Part shown: positions 27,140-36,097 of the stretch, piece after piece | How positions within the stretch are numbered: the stretch's first letter is position 1 | How the letters are laid out: every line of letters begins with the position of its first letter | Assembly (NCBI RefSeq): GCF_002009425.1 | Contig: NZ_CP019936.1 | Span: 1,597,001 to 1,661,000 of the forward strand | DNA: 64,000 nucleotides | Direction: 5' to 3' | Origin: Thiosocius teredinicola | Lineage (GTDB): Bacteria > Pseudomonadota > Gammaproteobacteria > Chromatiales > Chromatiaceae | Notes under the pieces: model-generated | What the model was told of the DNA's origin: nothing | What the model saw: the letters and a program-made list of their open reading frames with translations, nothing else | The model's database searches: none | Position numbers and translations under genes: made by a program

Positions 27140-27516
27140 GCCAGATGCTCGGCCTGCACCACGTGAGCCTGATCGTTGCCGATACCGAACGCGCGTTGAC
27201 GTTCTATTGCGACGTGCTCGGTTTGCAGATCGAGCCGGCCCGGCCCGATCTCAATTTCCCCGGTGCCTGGTTGCGGCTCGGCCATCAGCAGATCCATCTT
27301 CTCGAATTGCCCAACCCCGACCCGGTCAACGACCGCCCCACGCACGGCGGACGGGATCGGCATACGGCGGTGCAGGTGACCGACCTCGATGACTTCGCAC
27401 AACGCCTGGATGTCGCCGGTATTGCCTACACCATGAGCAAATCCGGTAGGCGTGCACTGTTCTGCCGCGATCCCGACGGCAACGCCTGGGAACTGATCGA
27501 GGTGGCCGGCCACTAG
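27136..27516 (+). CDS. VOC-superfamily (glyoxalase/dioxygenase-fold) protein
   Basis: 126 residues with paired beta-alpha-beta-beta-beta modules: LHHVSLIVADTERALTFYCDVLGLQ at the N-terminus, HTAVQVTD-type centre and ALFCRDPDGNAWELIEV at the C-terminus. Likely metal ligands are the His of LHHVSL, HLLELP, RHTAVQ and the Glu of WELIE. The length fits lactoylglutathione-lyase-like or fosfomycin-resistance-like proteins; the reaction is not determined. Its ATG overlaps the permease stop (ATGA), so the pair is cotranslated and might handle one toxic compound. Confidence 0.85.
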   Translation: MSQMLGLHHVSLIVADTERALTFYCDVLGLQIEPARPDLNFPGAWLRLGHQQIHLLELPNPDPVNDRPTHGGRDRHTAVQVTDLDDFAQRLDVAGIAYTMSKSGRRALFCRDPDGNAWELIEVAGH

Positions 27517-27531
27517 CGAACGTAGCAGGTG

Positions 27532-28956
27532 CTAGGGCTTGCCGAGCTGCGCCTGCACCAATCCGGCGATGCTCCGCAGCGCACGTTCTGTTTTCGCGTC
27601 GAAGCGGCAGGCGCAAGACAGGCGCAGAAAGTTGCGGTACTTCTTCGTCGCCGAGAATATCTGGCCGGGTGCGATGCTGATGCCGCTGGCGAGCAGGTCT
27701 CGTGAGATTGCGAACGTATCGATCGGCCCCGGCAGCTCCACCCAGATCACGAATCCACCCTGTGGCTGGGTGATGCGCGTGCCCGAGGGAAAGTAGTGAT
27801 CGACCGCAGTGATCATACGTGACACCGCCGCGGCGAAACGGGGGCGCACGGCGCGCAGATGCCGGTCGTACTGGCCACTGTCGAGCAACTGGGCGACCGC
27901 CAACTGGGCGACGGTCGGTGCGGCCAGGTTGGTGACGTACTTCAGGTATTCGACCTGTTCCTGGTAACGCCCGGGGCACAGCCAACCGATCCGCAAACCG
28001 GGCGACATGGTTTTCGAATAAGAAGAACAGCTCAATACCCAGCCACCCTTGTCGAAGGCCTTGCACGGTTTGGGTCGGCGTTGGGAAAAGCCGAGGTCGC
28101 CATAGATGTCGTCTTCGACCAACGGCACGCGGCGCCTGCTGAGTAGCTCAACCAACCGCTGCTTGTCGTCGTCGCTCATGCAGTAACCCAAGGGGTTGCT
28201 GAAGTTCGGAACGACAATACAGGCGGCAATCGGCCATTGCTCGAGTGCCATCTGCAAGGCGTCGAGCGAGATGCCCTGCTGCGGATGGGTCGGTATCTCG
28301 ATCGCCTTCAAACCGAGCGAATCGATAACCTGCAACAGGCCATAGAAGGTCGGTGATTCGATCGCGACGACGTCGCCGGGCTTGGTGGTTGCCCGCAGCG
28401 CCAGCATCAGCGATTCCTGGCAGCCGTTGCTGATCACCACCTCGTCGGCCGTAACCGTGCAACCGTAGCTGGCCATGCGATGTGCGATGGCCTGTCGCAG
28501 TTCGGCGCGGCCCGGCGGAAAGCTGTAGCCGATCGCGCGCTGCCGGTAATGTTTGGCTGCATTGCACAATGCTCGCTCGATGGCGCGGGTCGGCAGAAAT
28601 TCAACGTCCGGCACAGCGGCCCCGAGCTGAACCGTGCGATGGTCGTTGGTCGCCTGTACCAGCTGCAGCGTGAGCTGCTGACCGCTGACGGCAACCGGGC
28701 GCGAGCGGGGCCGGGAGGCGGCGGGTGCGCTGATGCCAGGAAAGTCGAGGGCACGGACAAAGTATCCGGAGCGCGATCGCGCCTCGATCAACCCTTGGTC
28801 TTCGAGCTTGCGGTATGCCGCAACCGCCGTCGACACACTCACGCCCTGTTGCGCGGCAAACGGACGTACACCGCTCAGGCGCTGACCGGCCGGCAAGATT
28901 CCCTGTCGGATCTGCTCAGCAAGTTCGGCGGCAAGTGTTTCGTAGCGATATGACAT
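27532..28956 (-). CDS. MocR-type transcription regulator: GntR winged helix fused to a class I aminotransferase domain
   Basis: 474 residues from the ATG at 28956; longer upstream frames run into the control region. The N-terminal GntR helix-turn-helix (about residues 5-72: RLSGVRPFAAQQGVSVSTA, YRKLEDQGLIEARSRSGYFV) joins through an Arg/Ser/Pro linker to a PLP-binding aminotransferase fold, with VVISNGCQESLMLAL, VPNFSNPLGYCM, VEDDIYGDLGF and the PLP lysine of SYSKTMSPGLRIGW. Proteins of this architecture sense PLP adducts of amino compounds. It is divergent from phzF-like and class IV aminotransferase genes, with a palindromic control region between, so those are the likely targets. The subgroup (GabR, PdxR, TauR, other) cannot be assigned. 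Confidence 0.93.
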   Translation of the reverse strand: MSYRYETLAAELAEQIRQGILPAGQRLSGVRPFAAQQGVSVSTAVAAYRKLEDQGLIEARSRSGYFVRALDFPGISAPAASRPRSRPVAVSGQQLTLQLVQATNDHRTVQLGAAVPDVEFLPTRAIERALCNAAKHYRQRAIGYSFPPGRAELRQAIAHRMASYGCTVTADEVVISNGCQESLMLALRATTKPGDVVAIESPTFYGLLQVIDSLGLKAIEIPTHPQQGISLDALQMALEQWPIAACIVVPNFSNPLGYCMSDDDKQRLVELLSRRRVPLVEDDIYGDLGFSQRRPKPCKAFDKGGWVLSCSSYSKTMSPGLRIGWLCPGRYQEQVEYLKYVTNLAAPTVAQLAVAQLLDSGQYDRHLRAVRPRFAAAVSRMITAVDHYFPSGTRITQPQGGFVIWVELPGPIDTFAISRDLLASGISIAPGQIFSATKKYRNFLRLSCACRFDAKTERALRSIAGLVQAQLGKP

Positions 28957-28968
28957 CGGGTGCGCAGC

Positions 28969-29055
28969 GATACAGTGGGTCCGATTCGGGATCAGTACAG
29001 TTGCAAGACAATGCAATCTGTACTGCTACAAAACGCTGAATCTGAATCTGTATTC
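28969..29055. promoter_or_regulatory. Probable MocR operator region with a 33-bp inverted repeat and two flanking half-sites
   Basis: Between the divergent starts at 28956 and 29108, CAGTACAGTTGCA (28993-29005) and its mirror, CTGTACTG (29018-29025) with TGCAA at 29012-29016, form an imperfect palindrome with one extra base in one arm. Related half-sites lie outside it at roughly equal distances: GATACAG (28969-28975) and CTGTATTC (29048-29055). CTGTAC-type elements resemble reported half-sites of MocR regulators such as TauR. Control of both genes is inferred. Confidence 0.6.
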
Positions 29056-29107
29056 ATAGCGAAGCGTCGCTTATTGTCAAGCTTCGACGACAGCCAGGAG
29101 AACACGC

Positions 29108-29899
29108 ATGCCGGTAGATATCTTTACCGTCGACGCCTTTTCGGCCGCGCCGTTCGCGGGCAACCCGGCGGCGGTGTGCCTGTTGCAGAAGACACGGCCG
29201 GATCGATGGCTGCAAGCGGTAGCTGCGGAAATGAACCTATCCGAGACGGCGTTTCTGCTGCCCGGCGATGGGGCATGGCAGCTGCGTTGGTTCACCCCGC
29301 GCACGGAGGTCGATCTCTGCGGCCACGCCACGCTGGCATCCGCCCATGTGCTGTGGAATGAACTGGGTCATGCGAATGATCGCTTGCTGTTCGACACCTT
29401 GAGCGGCCGTCTCGCGGCAACACGTGTGGCGGACCGGATCGAACTCGACTTTCCACTGGTGTCCATCGAACCGACGACGACCCCGGAGGCGCTTGGTGAG
29501 GCGTTGAACGCCAAGGTGCGCGAAACGCATCGCGCAGGCAGCGATCTGCTGGTATTGCTGGCGTCCGCCGATGCCGTCCGCAGCCTGATGCCTGATTTCC
29601 GACGACTTGCCGCGATCGATGTGCGCGGCATCATCGCGACCTCGACCGGCGACGATGGTCGCTACGACTTCATCTCCCGCTTCTTCGCCCCGCGTGTCGG
29701 CATCGATGAAGACCCAGTCACCGGGTCGGCGCATTGCGCACTTGCTGCATTCTGGGGAGAGCGGCTGCAGCGCGGGCAGATGCTTGGTTATCAGGCGTCG
29801 GGGCGCGGCGGTGTGGTCGAGGTTGAGCTTGCGGGTGAGCGCGTTCGCTTGCGCGGACAGGCGGTTACCACGTTGAAAGGAGTACTGTATGCCGACTGA
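29108..29899 (+). CDS. PhzF-family isomerase/epimerase-fold protein
   Basis: 263 residues. It has the duplicated diaminopimelate-epimerase-like fold: IFTVDAFSAAPFAGNPAAVCLL at the start, the catalytic Glu of MNLSETAFLLP, FTPRTEVDLCGHATLASAHVL, and ISRFFAPRVGIDEDPVTGSAHCALAAFW late in the protein. PhzF itself isomerises DHHA in phenazine synthesis, but no other phenazine gene is present, so another substrate is likely. GGAG precedes the ATG. It is the first gene of the unit controlled from the MocR intergenic region and overlaps the aminotransferase gene by 11 bases. Confidence 0.88.
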   Translation: MPVDIFTVDAFSAAPFAGNPAAVCLLQKTRPDRWLQAVAAEMNLSETAFLLPGDGAWQLRWFTPRTEVDLCGHATLASAHVLWNELGHANDRLLFDTLSGRLAATRVADRIELDFPLVSIEPTTTPEALGEALNAKVRETHRAGSDLLVLLASADAVRSLMPDFRRLAAIDVRGIIATSTGDDGRYDFISRFFAPRVGIDEDPVTGSAHCALAAFWGERLQRGQMLGYQASGRGGVVEVELAGERVRLRGQAVTTLKGVLYAD

Positions 29900-30761
29900 T
29901 GATATCTGTTGGATCGACGGCGCCGTCGTGCCGGCGAGCGAGGCGCGGGTTTCGGTTCTGGATCACGGGCTGTTGTATGGCGACGGCGTATTCGAGGGCA
30001 TTCGTTTCTATCGTGGTCGACCGTTCCGGTTGACGCAGCATCTGGATCGCCTGGACCGTTCGGCGCGCGCCATTGCGCTCGATGTGCCGCTGGACAGGCA
30101 GGCATTGGTGCAGGCAATCGAGCACACCGTTGCGTGTTTCGACAAACCGGATGGATACCTGCGCCTGGTGGTCACACGTGGCGTGGGATCGATGGGGATC
30201 GATCCACTCGCTTGCGACAATCCGCAGCTGTTCATCATCGCCGGCCATCTGCGCGTCGTCAGTGCCGGAACGCGCGATCAGGGCATTCGGGTGATCATTG
30301 CGTCGACCCGGCGCCTGCCGGCAGACGGTCTGGATGCCCGCATCAAGAGCCTGAACTATCTCAATCACATCCTGGCACGCATCGAGGCCAACCATGCAGG
30401 CGCCGATGAGGCGGTATTGCTGAACGCACACGGCAGGGTGGCCGAGGCGTCGGTGGAGAACCTGTGCATCGTACGCGACGGCGAACTGCTGACGCCGCCG
30501 GGAATCGAAGGTGCGCTCGAAGGTATCACCCGACAGTGTGTCTGCGAAGCGGCGTCAGACATCGGCATAGCGGTTCGCGAGGCGCCACTCGCACCTTACG
30601 ACCTGTACAACGCCGACGAATGCTTTCTGACCGGCACCGGGGCTGAGTTGATTGCGGTGCGCGAAGTCGACGGGCGACACTTGCCGGCCTGCCCGGGACC
30701 GGTCTTCAACCGGGTGCAGGCGGCATTCCGTGCGCTGGTCAACCGCGAGTGTGCCGCTTGA
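29889..30761 (+). CDS. Class IV (fold-type IV) PLP aminotransferase, branched-chain or D-amino-acid type
   Basis: 290 residues. Landmarks are VSVLDHGLLYGDGVFEGIRFY, LTQHLDRLDRSARAI, the PLP lysine of ARIKSLNYLNHILARIEA, DEAVLLNAHGRVAEASVENLCIV and FLTGTGAELIAVREVDGR. The family includes BCAT, D-alanine transaminase and aminodeoxychorismate lyase; the FEGIR and GVGSMGIDP patterns favour the aminotransferases. It overlaps the PhzF gene by 11 bases, so the products are made together. Paired with a PLP-sensing MocR regulator, a pathway for an unusual or D-amino acid is plausible but unproved. Confidence 0.87.
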   Translation: MPTDDICWIDGAVVPASEARVSVLDHGLLYGDGVFEGIRFYRGRPFRLTQHLDRLDRSARAIALDVPLDRQALVQAIEHTVACFDKPDGYLRLVVTRGVGSMGIDPLACDNPQLFIIAGHLRVVSAGTRDQGIRVIIASTRRLPADGLDARIKSLNYLNHILARIEANHAGADEAVLLNAHGRVAEASVENLCIVRDGELLTPPGIEGALEGITRQCVCEAASDIGIAVREAPLAPYDLYNADECFLTGTGAELIAVREVDGRHLPACPGPVFNRVQAAFRALVNRECAA

Positions 30762-30839
30762 CCAGCGGTCGCCTCATAGCGAGCGGTGAACCTGCCGACA
30801 AGCGATCAATGAAGCCGATCGACCGGTGCCGTCATTTCG

Positions 30840-31142
30840 TTATTGATACTTCAGTCGATCGGTAAGATCCGCCAAGCTTGTTTTCACGTCGCTAAGCGAT
30901 CCGTCGTCCAGCACGCCGACGATGACGCCCTTGCCGGCGACCGGAATCACGCTGTCGATCTGAAATCGTCCGCTGGTGCCGCGAATGAAGCATTCTTCGT
31001 CGAAGAACAGGCGGTCACCCTGGTCGCCAATCGCGTCTGATTCGATCGTGTCGAATCCGATCAGCGCCTTGACGTCGTCGATATCCGAGACCTCTGTCTG
31101 CGTGATGGTCTGGTGTTCAGGGTCTATCAGCAGTGCCTTCAC
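30840..31142 (-). CDS. Small soluble protein of unknown function
   Basis: 100 residues from the GTG at 31142, chosen because AGGAG lies nine bases upstream; earlier starts fall in the divergent region. It reads KALLIDPEHQTITQTEV near its start, followed by DIKALIGFD-like text (DDVKALIGFDTIES) and a beta-rich acidic body with DRLFFDEECFIRG and VIPVAGKGVIVGVLDDG. The layout resembles small proteins carrying a DUF3846-type domain, but I cannot confirm it. There is no signal peptide. It is divergent from the GNAT gene and converges on the aminotransferase gene. Confidence 0.6.
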   Translation of the reverse strand: MKALLIDPEHQTITQTEVSDIDDVKALIGFDTIESDAIGDQGDRLFFDEECFIRGTSGRFQIDSVIPVAGKGVIVGVLDDGSLSDVKTSLADLTDRLKYQ

Positions 31143-31249
31143 AATGTTTTCTCCTGGGTGTCGGTGACTGGGGTTTGAGCGTTTCCGCGCCAGTAAATCA
31201 ATTGTTCGCTCAGTTTGGTAATAGATAGTTTTCAACGCCCCAATAGTCG

Positions 31250-31269
31250 TTCACTATCGAATGAGTGAA
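31250..31269. promoter_or_regulatory. Short inverted repeat in the 31142/31285 divergent region
   Basis: TTCACT (31250-31255) and AGTGAA (31264-31269) form a six-base inverted repeat with an eight-base spacer just upstream of the GNAT ribosome binding site. It could be an operator, but a six-base repeat can arise by chance. Confidence 0.25.
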
Positions 31270-31284
31270 TGGTCCGGAGCAACG

Positions 31285-31752
31285 ATGGCTCTCGACGTAA
31301 CAGTTCGTGTCGAACCCCCGTGGCAAACAGACGTTGCCGCATTGATCGATGAACTCGATGCCTATCAACGGACGCTCTATCCGCCGGAGAGTCTGCATGC
31401 GCTCGACTGTGCTGCACTGAGCGCCGACGATGTGGTGTTCGCCGTGGCCCGCGACGCATTGAACACCGCCGTCGGCTGTGCGGCGTTGCGCGTCGGCGAT
31501 GGGTATGCCGAAATCAAGCGAATGTTCGTACGTGCCGGCGTGCGTCGCGGCGGCATCGGTACAGCGCTGCTTGGCTTTCTCGAAGCCGAGGCCGCCGAGC
31601 GCGGCTTCGATCGCATGCTGCTGGAGACAGGTGTCCACCAGCCGCAGGCGATTGCGTTGTACTCGTCGCACGGGTATGTGTGTTGCGGTCGGTTTGCCGA
31701 CTACCCGGACGATCCATTGAGTGTGTTCATGCAAAAGCATCTGAACGGTTGA
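31285..31752 (+). CDS. GNAT-family N-acetyltransferase
   Basis: 155 residues from the ATG at 31285 (GGAG six bases before), preferred to an in-frame ATG at 31261 that lacks a site. It has the acetyl-CoA motif A in EIKRMFVRAGVRRGGIGTALLGFLEAEA and motif B in LLETGVHQPQAIALYSSHGYV. It ends FADYPDDPLSVFMQKHL, matching putative acetyltransferases of this subgroup. Substrate unknown. It is alone on the plus strand, followed after 110 bases by a lipoprotein gene. Confidence 0.88.
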   Translation: MALDVTVRVEPPWQTDVAALIDELDAYQRTLYPPESLHALDCAALSADDVVFAVARDALNTAVGCAALRVGDGYAEIKRMFVRAGVRRGGIGTALLGFLEAEAAERGFDRMLLETGVHQPQAIALYSSHGYVCCGRFADYPDDPLSVFMQKHLNG

Positions 31753-31862
31753 GTTAATGGCTTTTGCCGTGTGGAATCTGTGTGGGGTAAGGGACGTGGT
31801 GGTGCTAGAGGGACGTGATGGTTTGCCGGCATTTAGTTAACAGCGGCTTCGGCCGGACGCAG

Positions 31863-32564
31863 ATGGGCAAGTGGATTGTCAGCGGGCTGTCGATCTGTAG
31901 CCTGGTCTTGCTGACGGCATGTTCAACGGTGCCGCGCTCGCAGGACCGCTTTGTCGACGAACCCGGACAGGCCACGCGCCGCATCCATGTCGTCAGTCAT
32001 GGTTGGCATACCGGAATCGTCGTGCCGAGCGATGTGGCAACCACCTATCTGCCGGATCTCGAGAAACGTTTCGGCTCGGTGCCGTTCCTCGAGTTCGGTT
32101 GGGGCGACAAAGGTTTCTACCAAGCCGAAACAATCTCCGCCGGTCTGGCCCTGCAGGCTATGTTCTGGCCGACCGACGCGGTCATGCATGTGGTCGCAGT
32201 GCCCGAGCGGGCCGACCGTTACTTTCCGCATAGCGAAGTGGTCTCGCTGTGCGTCAGTGATGCGGCGTTGGCGTCGATGATGCAATTCGTAGCGCGCAGT
32301 TTCGTCCGCAACGCCGACAATCTTGCGCCGTCGCAGAATGGCCTGTACGGCGACAGCCAGTTTTATGCGGCTGTCGGTGACTACTTCATGTTCAACACGT
32401 GCAATACGTGGACGGCAACGGGTCTGTACGAAGCCGGCGTGGAGATTTCGCCCCACCTGTTGACTGCCAGCGCAGTCATGCGAGCTGTTGCGGATGCAGC
32501 CGAAGGAACGGCCGAGGTCGAGGACTCTGCCGGACAAGCAGCGGTATTTGCAGCTTGCCGTTGA
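31863..32564 (+). CDS. DUF2459/TIGR02117-family lipoprotein
   Basis: 233 residues from the ATG at 31863 (an upstream GTG/ATG at 31815 would precede the signal). The N-terminus is a lipoprotein signal with lipobox LTAC. The conserved core HVVSHGWHTGIVVP, FLEFGWGDKGFYQ, HVVAVPERADRYFPHSEV and FNTCNTWTATGLYEAGV matches DUF2459, a family of unknown function seen in proteobacteria and cyanobacteria. The conserved His, Cys and Asn residues suggest an NlpC/P60-like hydrolase fold. It converges on glnD with a 21-base gap. Confidence 0.85.
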   Translation: MGKWIVSGLSICSLVLLTACSTVPRSQDRFVDEPGQATRRIHVVSHGWHTGIVVPSDVATTYLPDLEKRFGSVPFLEFGWGDKGFYQAETISAGLALQAMFWPTDAVMHVVAVPERADRYFPHSEVVSLCVSDAALASMMQFVARSFVRNADNLAPSQNGLYGDSQFYAAVGDYFMFNTCNTWTATGLYEAGVEISPHLLTASAVMRAVADAAEGTAEVEDSAGQAAVFAACR

Positions 32565-32585
32565 GGGGCGACGTGGCAGTCGAGG

Positions 32586-35219
32586 TTACTGCGGCTGGTC
32601 GAGTATTGCGCGAATCGATTCGGCGATACACGCGAGCTGATCGGGATCGGTGATCGGCTGGTTTTCGCGATCGGTAACGGCGAAAGTGTCTTGAGCCTCG
32701 GCGCCTGCTGTCGAGACGCGTGCGTTGTGCAGCCTGAGTTTGTTCTTGGCAAAGGCCTGGCCAACCAATGACAACAATCCTGGTCGGTCGCTGGTCACGA
32801 GGTTTATCCAGGTGACCACCCGACTATCGTCCTGTTCGAAGCTGACCTGCGAGGGCATCTGGAAGGTCTTCAATTGGCGCGGTATGCGAGGTCTGCTCAG
32901 TGGTGGTTCGCCGCTGTTGAGGCTCTGCTGCACGAAGTTGCGAATGTCATCGAGGCGCTCTTGCCCGGTGATCTGGTCGCCGTCTTCCTCGAGCACCAGG
33001 TAGGTGTTCAGCGACAGGCCGGATTCGGTGGTCTGGATACGTGCGCTGAGCACGTTGAGGCCGGCTTGGTCGAGCAGGGCGGTACTCTGGGCGAACAGGT
33101 CATCGCGGTCCGGGCCATAGATGCAGATATCGGTGCAGCGGTGAACGGGGTCCTCGCGCAGCTCGACGTGCATCTCGCCGAAGGTTTTACCCGGTGGCCA
33201 CAGCAGTTCGGTATGCCAGACGATGGCGTCGACGTTGTTCTGCAGGAAGTAATCGGTGCTCAGCGACATCCACAGCAGGTTGAGCTGATCGCTGTCGAAG
33301 CCTTTGCCGACCAGACGGCTGCGTGCATCGTTCTGGCGCTGCGCGATCACATCGTCTTGTTGCTGCGGCTGGTCGAGGCCACGTTCGAGCGCCTCGCGTG
33401 TGCGTGTATGCAGATGATCCAACAGGGCTGCCTTCCACGAGTTCCACCGCCCCGGGTTGGTGCCGCGCATGTCGGCGACGGTCAACAGGTAGAGGTAGTC
33501 GAGCCGGGTGCGGGTGCGGACCTTTTCGGCAAACTCCAGCACGACATCCGGGTCGTCGATGTCCTCTTGCTGTGCAGTGTGCGACATCACCAGGTGCATC
33601 TCGACGAGCCAGGCGACCAGGTCGGCGTCCCACTCTGACAGCATGTGCTGATAGCAGAATTCGCGTGCATCTTCGGCGCCGAGTTTCGAGTGATCGCCGC
33701 CGCGTCCCTTGGCGATGTCGTGAAACAGGCCGGCGAGGTAAAGCAGCTCGGGTTTCGGCAGCAATTTGAACACATCGTTGCAGCGCGGGCATTCGTCGGC
33801 GTGACGGTCGAGCGAGAACCGTCGCATGTTGCGAATCACCATCAGGATGTGTTCGTCGACCGTGTAGACATGGAACAGGTCGAACTGCATCAGGCCTGTC
33901 ACCGCGTGAAACGCCGGCAGGTAGCGAGCGAGGATGCCGTAGCGGTGCATGCGTCGCGTCGCGTGGGTCAGGCCGTTGTGTTCGCGGAAGATCTCGATAA
34001 ACAAGGAACGCGCACGCAGGTCTTTGCGGAACCGGTCGTCGATCAGGTGGCGGTGGGCGCGTATCAGTCGAATCGTACTGGCGCGCACGCCCTGCAACTG
34101 GGGGTTCTGCTGCAGGATCAGGAACAGCTCGAGCATGGCGAGCGGGTAGCGCGCGAACGTGCCGCTGTTGACCACCTCGAGATAGCCGTTGCGGGCCTGG
34201 AAGCGGCGGTTGATCGGCACCGGGTCACCCAGCTGGTTGTTCAGCAGAATGGCTTCTTCGAATAGCTGCAACAGCATCTCGTTGAGGCGCTGCATCTCCA
34301 CGATCCGCCGGTAATAGTCCTGCATGAACTGTTCGACGGCGAGGTTGGCGTTTTCATCGGTGTAGCCGAACTGCTTGGCCAGCGCGCGCTGGTGTTCAAA
34401 CAGCAGGCGGTCTTCATGCCGGCCGGTCAGCAGGTGCAGGCCGTAGCGCACGCGCCACAGGTGTTCTTCGCCGCGCTTGAGCTTGCGGAATTCGTGATCG
34501 GTCAGAAAGCCGTGTTCGACCAGCGCCTCCATGGTGCTGACACCGAAGTGGCGCTTGGCGACCCAGCCGATCGTCTGGATGTCGCGTAGCCCGCCGGGCC
34601 CTTCCTTCAGATTCGGTTCGAGGTTATGCGCGCTGTCGTCGAACTTGGCATAGCGTTCACGTTGCTCGGCCGCCTTGGCGGTGAAGAAATCACGGCTCGA
34701 CCAGATGCGGTCGGGGCCGGTCAGCTCGAGCAGGCGATGGAACAGCTTGGCGCTGCCGGCGATCAAGCGGCATTCCAGCAGATTGGTGATTACCGTGATG
34801 TCCGAGGCCGCTTCATGCACGCATTGTTCGAGGCTGCGCACGCTGTGACCGACTTCAAGGCCGATATCCCATAGAAACATCACCAGCGGCTCGAGGTACT
34901 CGGCGAGTGCCGTGGGCTCGGCCGCGGTCAGCACCAGCAGGTCGATGTCGGAAGCCGGGTGGAGCTCGCCGCGCCCATAGCCGCCGACCGCAGCGAGGCA
35001 GGCATCGACATCGTCGGGGACGAACTGCGACCAGGCCTTGCCGACGATGACATCGGTGAACTGCGCCGCTGTGTGCACCAGGATGCTGGCCCGTGTGCCG
35101 GCGCGGAAGCGGTCGGCGAGCTCTTCGCGCCCGCTGCGCAGGGTCTGCTTGAACACGGGCAGGGGGTCTTCGCCGGCGGACAGGCGCCGGTCCATCGTGG
35201 CGAGCAATTCGTCGGTCAT
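32586..35219 (-). CDS. glnD: Bifunctional [protein-PII] uridylyltransferase/uridylyl-removing enzyme
   Basis: 877 residues, usual size. The nucleotidyltransferase motif GGYGRGELHPASDIDLLVL lies near residues 79-97. The HD-domain hydrolase has LAGLFHDIAKGRGGDHSKLG near 494-513, and two C-terminal ACT domains sense glutamine (VSFEQDDSRVVTWINLVTSDRPGLLSLVGQAF near 790-820). It modifies and demodifies PII by nitrogen status. It follows map by four bases on the same strand, a common gammaproteobacterial pair. Confidence 0.96.
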   Translation of the reverse strand: MTDELLATMDRRLSAGEDPLPVFKQTLRSGREELADRFRAGTRASILVHTAAQFTDVIVGKAWSQFVPDDVDACLAAVGGYGRGELHPASDIDLLVLTAAEPTALAEYLEPLVMFLWDIGLEVGHSVRSLEQCVHEAASDITVITNLLECRLIAGSAKLFHRLLELTGPDRIWSSRDFFTAKAAEQRERYAKFDDSAHNLEPNLKEGPGGLRDIQTIGWVAKRHFGVSTMEALVEHGFLTDHEFRKLKRGEEHLWRVRYGLHLLTGRHEDRLLFEHQRALAKQFGYTDENANLAVEQFMQDYYRRIVEMQRLNEMLLQLFEEAILLNNQLGDPVPINRRFQARNGYLEVVNSGTFARYPLAMLELFLILQQNPQLQGVRASTIRLIRAHRHLIDDRFRKDLRARSLFIEIFREHNGLTHATRRMHRYGILARYLPAFHAVTGLMQFDLFHVYTVDEHILMVIRNMRRFSLDRHADECPRCNDVFKLLPKPELLYLAGLFHDIAKGRGGDHSKLGAEDAREFCYQHMLSEWDADLVAWLVEMHLVMSHTAQQEDIDDPDVVLEFAEKVRTRTRLDYLYLLTVADMRGTNPGRWNSWKAALLDHLHTRTREALERGLDQPQQQDDVIAQRQNDARSRLVGKGFDSDQLNLLWMSLSTDYFLQNNVDAIVWHTELLWPPGKTFGEMHVELREDPVHRCTDICIYGPDRDDLFAQSTALLDQAGLNVLSARIQTTESGLSLNTYLVLEEDGDQITGQERLDDIRNFVQQSLNSGEPPLSRPRIPRQLKTFQMPSQVSFEQDDSRVVTWINLVTSDRPGLLSLVGQAFAKNKLRLHNARVSTAGAEAQDTFAVTDRENQPITDPDQLACIAESIRAILDQPQ

Positions 35220-35223
35220 GGAT

Positions 35224-36003
35224 TCAGCCGGCGGCAGCCTGGCGTTCTTCCTCGCGCAGCGTCAACACGTCGTAACCCGTGGGGGTGACCAGGATCGTGT
35301 GCTCCCATTGCGCCGACAGCTTGCGGTCTTTGGTTACCACGGTCCAGCCGTCGGGCAGCAACTTCACATTGCGTTTGCCGGCATTGACCATCGGCTCGAT
35401 GGTAAAGGTCATGCCGGCCTGCAATTCGAGCCCGGTACCGGCGGAGCCATAGTGCAGCACCTGCGGGTCTTCGTGAAAACCACGGCCGATGCCGTGACCA
35501 CAGTATTCCTGTACCACCGAATAACCGTTGCCCTCGACGAACTGTTGGATCGCGTGCCCGATATCGCCCAGGTGGGTACCGGGTTTGACCAGTTCGATGC
35601 CTTTCCACATCGCTTTCTGGGTAAGGTCGACCAGCCGCTGCGCCAGGATCGACGGTTTGCCGACCAGGAACATCTTGCTGGTATCGCCGTGGAAGCCGTC
35701 TTTGATCACGGTGATGTCGATGTTCACGATATCGCCGTCTTTCAGAACCTTGTTCCCAGGGATGCCGTGGCACACCTGGTGGTTGACCGAGGTGCAGATC
35801 GATTTCGGGAAACCGCGGTAGTTCAGCGGGGCAGGGATGGCCTGTTGCTCGCCGACGATATAGTCGTGACAAATTTTGTCGAGTTCATCAGTACTTACGC
35901 CCGGTTGGACGTGTTCTTCGATCATCTGGAGGACTTCCGCGGCCAGCCGCCCCGCCACACGCATTTTTTCGATTTCGTCGGGCGTTTTGATAATGACTGC
36001 CAT
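35224..36003 (-). CDS. map: Methionine aminopeptidase, type I
   Basis: 259 residues from the ATG at 36003 (AAGGGG upstream); a longer frame starts at 36030. It reads VIIKTPDEIEKMRVAGRLAAEVL at the start. The metal ligands come in DIVNIDITVIKDGFHGDTSKMF (two Asp), CGHGIGRGFHEDPQVLHYG (His), FTIEPMVNAG (Glu) and SAQWEHTILVT (Glu). It removes N-terminal Met. Divergent from rpsB across a 245-base region and followed by glnD. Confidence 0.97.
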   Translation of the reverse strand: MAVIIKTPDEIEKMRVAGRLAAEVLQMIEEHVQPGVSTDELDKICHDYIVGEQQAIPAPLNYRGFPKSICTSVNHQVCHGIPGNKVLKDGDIVNIDITVIKDGFHGDTSKMFLVGKPSILAQRLVDLTQKAMWKGIELVKPGTHLGDIGHAIQQFVEGNGYSVVQEYCGHGIGRGFHEDPQVLHYGSAGTGLELQAGMTFTIEPMVNAGKRNVKLLPDGWTVVTKDRKLSAQWEHTILVTPTGYDVLTLREEERQAAAG

Positions 36004-36062
36004 CGAGGCCCCTTGAGAGGAAATTTGCACTAAGAAAACAGGATGTTGGCCTCATTTCTCGA

Positions 36063-36091
36063 TTGAGGCCGAAGGATAGGTATGGTATAAA
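36063..36091 (+). promoter_or_regulatory. Sigma-70 promoter for rpsB-tsf
   Basis: TTGAGG (36063-36068), a 17-base spacer, then TATAAA (36086-36091) give one of the best matches to a vegetative promoter in the window. Transcription would start near 36097, leaving a ~150-nt leader before rpsB. Confidence 0.75.
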
Positions 36092-36097
36092 ACGCGC

